Source of the DNA: Coriobacteriales bacterium
Lineage (GTDB): Bacteria; Actinomycetota; Coriobacteriia; Coriobacteriales; UBA8131
Assembly (NCBI GenBank): GCA_031286975.1
Contig: JAITTM010000089.1
Span: 1-8,342, forward strand
Length of the DNA: 8,342 nucleotides
Direction: 5' to 3'
Both the position numbers and the translations under genes were made by a program. The stretch's first letter is position 1. Every line of letters begins with the position of its first letter. The notes under the pieces are model-generated. The model searched no databases, was not told the DNA's origin, and saw only the letters and a list, made by a program, of their open reading frames with translations. Shown here piece after piece: positions 1 to 5,303 of the stretch.

Positions 1-2
1 TG

Positions 3-536
3 CGGGAGCTCCTGGATGAGGCACAGACACCACCGCACATACGTGCACATTGCAACGCCACGAGTAGGATGGCGGTACGGATGGCGCTTCACCTCAATGC
101 CCTGGGGCAGTGCCTCGACACACAGCTCTGTAGTTCAGCGGCCGCGCTGCATGATATGTGTCGCTTGCAGAAGCGGCATTACGAGGCAGCGGCTTTGGCG
201 CTCTTCTCCAAAGGCTATGGGGCGGTGGCAACCATCGTCAACGAGCACGATTCCTACAGTCGCACCCCCCGCTTGCTTGATACCGCTGGTGATTCTGCTG
301 CCGTTTGTGCTCCTGCTGCACCTGCGTTCACGGAGTCAGTGCTGGTGTGCACGGCCGATAAGTTGGTGAGAGAGACACAGCTGGTCACGCCGGAGGAGCG
401 CTACGCGCCGGCAACCCAGAAGTTCGCTGCCAGCACAGAGATCGGACAACGCGTGCGGCACGATCTGCTCATCTGCCAAAAGCTGGTGGATTGCTATCAG
501 AGCCAGACCGGTGATACCCTGTATCCCGTTGCATGA
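3..536 (+). CDS. C-terminal HD domain of a molybdenum-cofactor-type NTP transferase/HD protein (5' partial)
   Basis: Seen: an open frame enters from the left edge (first full codon at 3) and ends at TGA 534-536, giving 177 visible residues with no obvious own start. An internal ATG at 69 would cut off the first HD histidine. The visible part reads as a metal-dependent HD phosphohydrolase domain: His16 (IRAHC), His50-Asp51 (ALHDMCR), a following KRH (His59), EHD (His82) and Asp119 (TADKLV). Then comes EERY, typical of HD domains in this group. Family knowledge: such domains occur at the C-terminus of MobA/MocA-like nucleotidyltransferases encoded beside XdhC in anaerobes (DVU_1551-like), where the transferase attaches a nucleotide to molybdopterin. 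Inference: the transferase half lies left of the window. The alternative is a free-standing HD protein. The HD substrate is unknown. A roughly 25-residue Ala/Pro-rich stretch (about 86-110) between the third His and the last Asp looks like a loop insertion. The next gene follows after 12 bases, implying an operon. Confidence 0.72.
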   Translation, partial: RELLDEAQTPPHIRAHCNATSRMAVRMALHLNALGQCLDTQLCSSAAALHDMCRLQKRHYEAAALALFSKGYGAVATIVNEHDSYSRTPRLLDTAGDSAAVCAPAAPAFTESVLVCTADKLVRETQLVTPEERYAPATQKFAASTEIGQRVRHDLLICQKLVDCYQSQTGDTLYPVA

Positions 537-537
537 C

Positions 538-543
538 AAGGAG
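538..543 (+). promoter_or_regulatory. Ribosome binding site of the XdhC-family gene
   Basis: AAGGAG sits just after the upstream stop codon and ends 5 bases before ATG 549. It decides the start. The in-frame GTG at 543 overlaps this site, so it cannot use it, which makes ATG 549 the better choice. Confidence 0.75.
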
Positions 544-548
544 TGCCC

Positions 549-1580
549 ATGGCGGTTGACAAACTGTATGCCCAGTTGTTGGACGTGCTTGATTTTGGCG
601 AGGCGGCGGCGGTCGTCTCCGTCTACAAAGAGGGCGGCGGCGTGACAAAACGCGTGCTGAGCGCCACGGACGCAAACGAGTGGGCTCAAATCGAGCGCTT
701 CTTGACGCAGCCGGATACCCTGAGCTGTGGCCCGGTCGCGCACAGCATGGCGGCAGACGGCACGCTGACCGTTCTTGAGCGCTATACCGCCAGGCCACGC
801 CTGATAATCCTGGGCGGCGGTCACGTCGCTTTGGCTTTGGCGCAAATCGCAAGCCTCGTCGATTTTGAGATCGTCGTATATGACGATCGCCCGAGCTTTG
901 CCAATGCGGCACGCTTTGCCATGGCCAATGAGGTGATCTGCGACGGCTTTGACCAGCTCTTTAGGCGCGTGCGCATCAAGAGAACCGACTACGTGGTTAT
1001 CGTCACCCGTGGCCACAAGCATGACAGCGATTGCCTGGCTGGCATCCTCGCCGGCACCGAGCCCGTGTACACCGGCATGATCGGCTCCAAACGCCGCGTG
1101 GCTATCGTCAAGACGCAACTCAAAGAGGCCGGTTTTGCCGCGGAGAAGATCGGGCGCATCCACTCGCCCATCGGCCTGGACATCGGCGGCATTACGCCAG
1201 CAGAGATCGCCATCTCGATCATAGCGCAGCTCATCTCGGTGCGCCGTCAGGAGGGTGCCGCAGACGAGCTGTTGTCCTGCGACCTTGCGATTGTCGCGGC
1301 CCTGGCAAACCCGGAATACACACCCGACGCCCTCATCACCATCTACCACACCCGAGGCTCGGTACCCATCGACACGGGCGCGAAGCTCGCCATGACCTAT
1401 GCGGGTGCCACCAAAGGAACCATCGGCGGCGGTTGTTCCGAGTCAGACGCGATGCAGGTGGCCCGCGACGTGATACGCGCAGGCAGCTGGCGCAGGCATA
1501 TGCTCGATATGAGGGGCAATGCCGAACAGGACGGCATGGTCTGCGGCGGCGAGATGTATGTGGTGATAGAGCCGACATAA
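549..1580 (+). CDS. XdhC/CoxI family molybdenum hydroxylase maturation protein
   Basis: XdhC proteins bind molybdenum cofactor, help sulfurate it and deliver it to xanthine dehydrogenase-type hydroxylases in the cytoplasm. Seen, in the 343-residue product: residues 82-235 are the XdhC C-terminal Rossmann domain, with the nucleotide-binding glycine motif LGGGHVA (88-94), YTGMIGSKRR (174-183) and the signature HSPIGLDIGGITPAEIA (205-221). Residues about 261-342 match the CoxI/XdhC domain that normally stands first: TRGSVP (268-273), GTIGGGCSE (290-298) and MVCGGEMYVVIEP (330-342). Residues 1-80 resemble a shortened CoxI domain (VVSVYKEGGGVTKRVL) without the GTIGGG and CGG motifs. The domain order is therefore unusual compared with classic XdhC. 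It follows the HD/NTP-transferase gene by 12 bases with its own AAGGAG, so the two are probably cotranscribed. No hydroxylase subunit is in the window; the client enzyme is expected upstream. Family assignment is firm; the exact client is unknown. Confidence 0.93.
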   Translation: MAVDKLYAQLLDVLDFGEAAAVVSVYKEGGGVTKRVLSATDANEWAQIERFLTQPDTLSCGPVAHSMAADGTLTVLERYTARPRLIILGGGHVALALAQIASLVDFEIVVYDDRPSFANAARFAMANEVICDGFDQLFRRVRIKRTDYVVIVTRGHKHDSDCLAGILAGTEPVYTGMIGSKRRVAIVKTQLKEAGFAAEKIGRIHSPIGLDIGGITPAEIAISIIAQLISVRRQEGAADELLSCDLAIVAALANPEYTPDALITIYHTRGSVPIDTGAKLAMTYAGATKGTIGGGCSESDAMQVARDVIRAGSWRRHMLDMRGNAEQDGMVCGGEMYVVIEPT

Positions 1581-1606
1581 AAACGCAGCAGCCGACCGCC
1601 GCTGCG
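1579..1606 (-). terminator. Candidate Rho-independent terminator of hemH
   Basis: On the minus strand CGCAGC (1606-1601) can pair with GCTGCG (1589-1584) across an 11-base loop, followed at once by five Ts (1583-1579). The T run is the complement of the A run around the XdhC stop codon. It lies 41 bases beyond the hemH stop, where a terminator is expected. The stem is only 6 bp, so strength is uncertain. Confidence 0.5.
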
Positions 1607-1637
1607 CCAGCCAAAACGTACCGCCAGAGGGCAGAGC

Positions 1638-1662
1638 AGGCAGGATGTTACCCTGTCTTCTC
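1638..1662 (+). terminator. Candidate terminator of the XdhC-side operon
   Basis: AGGCAGG (1638-1644) and CCTGTCT (1652-1658) form a 7-bp stem with one G-U pair and a 7-base loop, followed by a short pyrimidine run (TCTC). It lies 58 bases after the XdhC stop and overlaps the end of hemH on the other strand. The U-tract is poor, so this is a weak call. Confidence 0.33.
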
Positions 1663-2706
1663 AGCAGGAAGGGCCTGTGTGATCACCTGCACAAGTGCCT
1701 GCGCGTGCGCCAAAGCGTCGTTGAGTGCCGGAATATAGTGGAGACGAAACGCGACACAGCCAGCCTGCTTGTGCGCATACCGCTCGAGCTCGCCACGGAC
1801 TTTCTGCTCGATATCATAGAGGGTCTCCGTGCAGTCGACCGCAAAGCCGGGGCAATACACATACAGGTCGGTGACGCCCTCATCGACAAAGCGCTTGGCC
1901 TCATCGGCAAGATAGGGGCCGAGCCAACGCTGCGCATCGTCGAAGCGCGATTGATAGGCGACACTCCAGCTTCCTGCCGGTAGCTGCAACAGATCCGCGA
2001 GCTTCTGGGTCGTGGCGATTACCTGCTCTTGATAAGGGTCGCCGTTGCGACGATCCTTGAGCGGTATCGAATGGAAGGAGAATACCAGTTTCGATCCCGG
2101 CTGCGTTGGACAGAGCCGCGGCCGAATATGCTCGACCACCGCTGACAGATACGCCGCATCGTCAAAGTAGTTCTGCACGAAGCTCAAGGAGGGATGGTAG
2201 TCGAGTGCCGCAAGCTGGCGCTTAAGCTCATCATGTGCGCTGCCTGTGGTGGCAAAGGCCTCCTGCGGATAGAGCGGAACCACCATCACCTGCTCGATAC
2301 CAAGCTGCTGAAACTCCGCCAGGCCGTCACGCATCGAGGGGTTACCATACCGATGCGCCATGCGCACGACCTTGCCGTCGTGCCCCTGCTCGGTAAGTTG
2401 TTGGGTGATGGCGCGCTCAAGTGCCTGTGAGTGCAGGGTATAGGGTGAGCCCTGCTCGGTCCAGATGCTCTGGTAGATCGCAAGGGTCTTACGGGGACGG
2501 GCGTGCAGCACAAAGCTGTTGAGGATTGGTCTCCAGATAAGCGGCGGTATGTTGACGATGCGTCTGTCACCCAAAAAGCCCTTGAGGTAGCGTTGCACCG
2601 CCTCTTTGGTGGGAGCATCCGGTGTGCCGGTGTTGACCAACAGCACGCCCAGTTGCCCGGCTTTCTCGGCATCAATGCTGTTAACTGTCTCTGTCGTTGT
2701 GCCCAT
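1648..2706 (-). CDS. hemH: Ferrochelatase
   Basis: HemH inserts Fe(II) into a porphyrin, the last or next-to-last step of heme synthesis depending on the pathway. Seen, in a 352-residue product: N-terminal LLVNTGTPDAP (22-32), YLKGFLGDRRIV (40-51), IPPLIWRPIL (53-62) and IWTEQGSP (81-88). Then come MAHRYGNPS (116-124), VVPLYPQ (142-148), the active-site His212 in FSFHSIP, YQSRF (251-255) and the conserved Glu294 in CTETLYDIE. Length is normal for the family. The IWTEQGSP and YLKGFLGD stretches resemble the protoporphyrin-type enzymes of Gram-negative bacteria more than the short coproporphyrin type of Bacillus; that is a resemblance read by eye. Start choice: ATG 2706 lies 14 bases after AAAAGGAG, rather far. 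An in-frame GTG at 2721 overlaps that site and would add 5 residues. No other heme gene is nearby. The gene stands alone between a convergent and a divergent neighbour, so it is probably monocistronic. Confidence 0.95.
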   Translation of the reverse strand: MGTTTETVNSIDAEKAGQLGVLLVNTGTPDAPTKEAVQRYLKGFLGDRRIVNIPPLIWRPILNSFVLHARPRKTLAIYQSIWTEQGSPYTLHSQALERAITQQLTEQGHDGKVVRMAHRYGNPSMRDGLAEFQQLGIEQVMVVPLYPQEAFATTGSAHDELKRQLAALDYHPSLSFVQNYFDDAAYLSAVVEHIRPRLCPTQPGSKLVFSFHSIPLKDRRNGDPYQEQVIATTQKLADLLQLPAGSWSVAYQSRFDDAQRWLGPYLADEAKRFVDEGVTDLYVYCPGFAVDCTETLYDIEQKVRGELERYAHKQAGCVAFRLHYIPALNDALAHAQALVQVITQALPAEKTG

Positions 2707-2720
2707 AGGCTGAAAACCCA

Positions 2721-2728
2721 CTCCTTTT
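2721..2728 (-). promoter_or_regulatory. Ribosome binding site of hemH
   Basis: AAAAGGAG on the minus strand is the only strong Shine-Dalgarno match before hemH. It is 14 bases from ATG 2706, longer than usual, and overlaps the alternative GTG 2721. The start therefore remains slightly uncertain. Confidence 0.5.
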
Positions 2729-2750
2729 GGTGCTGCCGTCGTGTTGCTGA

Positions 2751-2772
2751 TAGTAAGTTGTCGGTAGTAAGT
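2751..2772. repeat. Short direct repeat TAGTAAGT x2 in the hemH/cmpB intergenic region
   Basis: TAGTAAGT occurs at 2751-2758 and again at 2765-2772, period 14 bases. On the minus strand it reads ACTTACTA twice, and the upstream copy overlaps the candidate hemH -10 box. It could be an operator or chance; no regulator can be named. Confidence 0.4.
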
Positions 2773-2797
2773 GTAGGTGAAAACAAAACGATGGCAA
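2770..2797 (-). promoter_or_regulatory. Candidate sigma70-type promoter of hemH
   Basis: On the minus strand TTGCCA (2797-2792, five of six matches to TTGACA) is separated by 16 bases from TACACT (2775-2770, four of six matches to TATAAT). This predicts a transcript start near 2763 and a leader of roughly 57 bases. It is a by-eye match. Confidence 0.4.
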
Positions 2798-2837
2798 TAC
2801 CCCGAAAGCTGTATGCTTCAATGATAGAGTACAGAGC

Positions 2838-3638
2838 ATGACGGCGACGGTTACCAAAACAGCGGGGGCAAACAGCACTGTGCTCGACGATGAGCGCACG
2901 CTCGATACCCTGAACCCCGCTGGAACGCCCGACCTCCCTGCGCAATCGCATCCTCATGAACAAAGCGAACCGCATCATGGGTATATAGCGCTCAACTACT
3001 ACAACCTCTTCTGGATCTTCGTTATCTGCTCCATCCTGGGGTTGCTGCTTGAGACCACCTACCAATTCGTCATCTCAGGTGTCTACCAGAGTCGCGCGGG
3101 CCTGGTGTGGGGGCCCTTCTCCCCCATCTATGGCTGCGGCACTGTTTTAGCAACCGTTGCGCTCAATCGCTTCAGGGAGAAGAACATCCTCTTGATATTT
3201 GCGGTGTCCATGGCGCTCGGCATGGCGCTTGAGTTTGTGACCAGCTGGATCATGGAGACCTACTTTGGCGTGATTGCCTGGGACTATTCCAGCGATTTTG
3301 GCAGCATCGACGGACGGACCAGCGTGGGCTTTGGGGTGATGTGGGGCATGCTGGGCTTGCTGTGGATACGCTTTGCCCTGGCGGGTGTGCTCCATATCAT
3401 CAATTTCATTCCATGGAACTACCACATCGCCCTCACCTCGCTTATGACGGTATTCATGCTGGTGAACATCGCGGTCACCATCGAGGTCATCAACCGTGAG
3501 CACGAGCGGCAACTCAATGTGCCTGCAACGACCTTTATCCAGAAGGCCTGTGATGAGTACTTTCCTGACAGCTGGTGTCAGGAGCGCTTTGGCAATATGA
3601 GCGTCCTGCCTGATACCACGCGGGAGAAGGCGGCGTAG
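2838..3638 (+). CDS. CmpB-family integral membrane protein (putative ABC transporter permease, function unknown)
   Basis: Seen: 266 residues with a hydrophilic N-terminal arm (1-52, rich in Thr, Pro and His), then about five hydrophobic segments near 55-74, 92-110, 117-138, 163-187 and 197-218, and a charged tail from 219. Conserved-looking stretches include LLLETTYQ (69-76), GLVWGPFSPIYGCG (88-101), LEFVTSWIMETYF (131-143), WDYS (148-151) and IPWNYH (191-196). These match the family annotated as putative ABC transporter permease/CmpB (PF06541), common in Firmicutes and Coriobacteriia. No ATP-binding partner gene is nearby, so the transporter label is not supported by context and the role is unknown. 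The start is ATG 2838; the upstream Shine-Dalgarno is weak, and no other in-frame ATG precedes the first membrane segment. The gene is divergent from hemH (131 bases between starts) and convergent with rluD, so it is probably transcribed alone. Confidence 0.85.
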   Translation: MTATVTKTAGANSTVLDDERTLDTLNPAGTPDLPAQSHPHEQSEPHHGYIALNYYNLFWIFVICSILGLLLETTYQFVISGVYQSRAGLVWGPFSPIYGCGTVLATVALNRFREKNILLIFAVSMALGMALEFVTSWIMETYFGVIAWDYSSDFGSIDGRTSVGFGVMWGMLGLLWIRFALAGVLHIINFIPWNYHIALTSLMTVFMLVNIAVTIEVINREHERQLNVPATTFIQKACDEYFPDSWCQERFGNMSVLPDTTREKAA

Positions 3639-3710
3639 GGCTTTGTCATACTGAGGCCTGCCCGGCATCCTGACCCTGAGCCGTCGACCCACCACTATGA
3701 GAGCGCGGGC

Positions 3711-4712
3711 TCAAGACAAGGCGCCCAGGACCTCTTCGCCCATCTGGGTGCGACCCATGGATTCTCCCTCGATGCTTTTGAGGGCTTTTTCGAGGTCTGC
3801 GGGGAGCGCGTCAGTGAACTCCATGCTCTCACCCGTCAAGGGATGGGTGAATACCAGGCGGTAGGAGTGCAGAAACTGGCGCGTCAAACCCAGCTGTGCC
3901 TTGGGCTTGTTGGTGAGCCCATACAGTGGGTCGCCCACAACGGGATGTGCGATGTAGTTCATATGCACGCGAATCTGATGGGTCCGTCCGGTGTAGAGCT
4001 TGCATTCCAGCAAGCTGTAGCCCTCGTCGAAGCGTCCCGCCTCAAAGCGCTCAAAGACCGTGAACGTGGTGATACTTGAGCGTGCGTGGGGCTGGTTGGA
4101 GACGACCATGCGCTGGCGGTCGACATCCCCACGGGCGATGGGCGCATCAATCATGCCGTTATCGGGCGCGATGTAGCCGTGCACCAGCGTCAGGTAGCGG
4201 CGATCGACACTGCGGATGCGTATCTCGTCTTGCAGGAGCCTGCCCGCCTCGTCACTCTTGGCAACGAGCATGAGCCCGGTCGTGTCCTTGTCGAGCCGGT
4301 GCACGATACCAGGGCGCTCCTCACCCTGAAGCTGTGCCAGGTTGGCATAGCCACAGTGGGCGATGAGCGCGTTGACCAAGGTGCCGGATTCGTGCCCCAG
4401 CGAGGGATGGCACACCAGGTTCGCCTGTTTGCTCAAGACGATGAGGTCATCGTCCTCATAGCGGATATCCAAAGGGATGTACTCGCCGCTGAGACTCCGA
4501 GGTGCCTCCGCGTGCGTGGTATAGCGCAGTTCGTCGTTTGCCACCACGATGCGCTTCTTTGCGATGCTCACCTCGCCGTTGACTCGAACCGCCCCCTGCT
4601 CGATGAGCCGCACGGCACTTGAGCGACTTCCCACACCTGCAAGGGTCGCAAGCAGGGCATCAAGTCGCATACCCTGCTCGCGCTCGCTCACGCTATGCGC
4701 ATTCTCAGACAT
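3711..4712 (-). CDS. rluD: RluA/RluD family 23S rRNA-type pseudouridine synthase
   Basis: The enzyme isomerises specific uridines to pseudouridine in RNA, in this family usually large-subunit rRNA in the cytoplasm. Seen, in 333 residues: an S4 RNA-binding domain at about 15-60 (RLDALLA, SRSSAVRLIEQGAVRVNG), then the catalytic domain with RPGIVHRLDKDTTGLMLVAK (133-152), whose Asp141 is the catalytic residue of the family. It continues with RYLTLVHG (172-179), LYTGRTHQIRVH (239-250), HPVVGDPLYG (256-265) and HSYRLVFTHP (282-291). Domain order and length are normal for RluD-like enzymes. The exact target uridines cannot be read from sequence, so RluD rather than another RluA paralogue is a best guess. 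The ATG at 4712 is 3 bases after the lspA stop, with GGAG at 4725-4722 about 9 bases before it, so it is the last gene of the ileS-lspA-rluD operon. No clear terminator with a U-tract follows in the 72-base convergent gap to the cmpB-like gene. Confidence 0.93.
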   Translation of the reverse strand: MSENAHSVSEREQGMRLDALLATLAGVGSRSSAVRLIEQGAVRVNGEVSIAKKRIVVANDELRYTTHAEAPRSLSGEYIPLDIRYEDDDLIVLSKQANLVCHPSLGHESGTLVNALIAHCGYANLAQLQGEERPGIVHRLDKDTTGLMLVAKSDEAGRLLQDEIRIRSVDRRYLTLVHGYIAPDNGMIDAPIARGDVDRQRMVVSNQPHARSSITTFTVFERFEAGRFDEGYSLLECKLYTGRTHQIRVHMNYIAHPVVGDPLYGLTNKPKAQLGLTRQFLHSYRLVFTHPLTGESMEFTDALPADLEKALKSIEGESMGRTQMGEEVLGALS

Positions 4713-4715
4713 GGG

Positions 4716-5303
4716 TCAGCGCTCCGTGCCTTGGGCGGTCTTATCCAAAGAGGACTCGTCCGCAGTGACAGGCTCAGGTGTCTGCTCCAAAGCAGCCTCG
4801 TCATCTCGCGCGTCCAGGCGGGAGAACAGCGTGCCGTTGCCAAACAAAAGCGCGATCAGCAGGAGGATAACCCCGACGGTTATGCAGCTGTCAGCCACGT
4901 TGAACACGGGAAAATCGATAAAAAGCGTGTGGATAAAATCGGTCACGCGGCCGCTGATGGCGCGGTCGATGCCGTTGCCTGCCGCACCGGCACAGACAAA
5001 GGCGAACGCGGCTGTAACAAGCAGGGTCTGCTGCCGGGTAAACGCCATGAAGATGATGATGCCGAGGGACGCAGCAAGGGCAAGGGCGAGAAAGAAGGGT
5101 TGGGCCCCCTCCATCAAACCAAAAGCGGCGCCCACATTATGAACCAGCACGAAGTCCAAGAAGCCGGGAATGAAGGGGATGGCACCCCCCCCACCCAGGG
5201 CATCGGTTGCTACTACCTTTGTAAAGCGATCGGCCACGAGTAAGACCGCAAGCAACACAAAAAACAGGGGCAGGATGATTTTTCGCGAGTGGAGTTTCTT
5301 CAC
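4716..5303 (-). CDS. lspA: Lipoprotein signal peptidase (signal peptidase II)
   Basis: LspA is the inner-membrane aspartyl protease that removes signal peptides from lipidated prolipoproteins. Seen, in 195 residues: hydrophobic segments near 9-24, 66-87, 93-109 and 137-155, and conserved ADRFTK (24-29) and HNVGAAFG (55-62). GNGIDR (109-114) is followed by Asp122 in TDFI and by FNVADS (134-139) with Asp138. Asp122 and Asp138 fit the catalytic aspartate pair of the family; Asn110, Arg114 and Asn135 also match conserved positions. The tail after about 160 is a hydrophilic, acidic extension of roughly 35 residues not needed by the catalytic core. The start is GTG 5303, directly after the ileS TAA (TAAGTG), with only a weak purine-rich site upstream inside ileS. 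This points to translational coupling. It ends 3 bases before rluD. Confidence 0.95.
   Translation of the reverse strand: MKKLHSRKIILPLFFVLLAVLLVADRFTKVVATDALGGGGAIPFIPGFLDFVLVHNVGAAFGLMEGAQPFFLALALAASLGIIIFMAFTRQQTLLVTAAFAFVCAGAAGNGIDRAISGRVTDFIHTLFIDFPVFNVADSCITVGVILLLIALLFGNGTLFSRLDARDDEAALEQTPEPVTADESSLDKTAQGTER

Noticed and set aside
534..536. TGA between the HD frame and the XdhC frame read as selenocysteine, since both are in the same reading frame
   Set aside because: A good ribosome binding site and ATG follow immediately, no selenocysteine hairpin was evident after the TGA, and the HD product ends naturally there.
336..1349. Long minus-strand open frame (337 codons) opposite the HD and XdhC genes
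   Set aside because: It lies antisense to two well-recognised coding regions, has a composition typical of a shadow frame (Asp, Gly, His and Arg rich) and shows no family motif. High GC content explains its length.
1653..2706. Iron-sulfur cluster in ferrochelatase, as known in some bacterial enzymes
   Set aside because: Cysteines at 285, 292 and 317 are present, but there is no clustered cysteine motif in a C-terminal extension.
2286..3065. Minus-strand frame of 259 codons spanning hemH and the intergenic region
   Set aside because: It overlaps hemH in another frame and runs through the divergent promoter region into the CmpB-like gene; it has no recognisable domain.
3677..3713. Inverted repeat TGAGCC/GGCTCA in the rluD/cmpB-like gap as a bidirectional terminator
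   Set aside because: The stem is 6 bp with a 25-base loop and neither side is followed by a T run.
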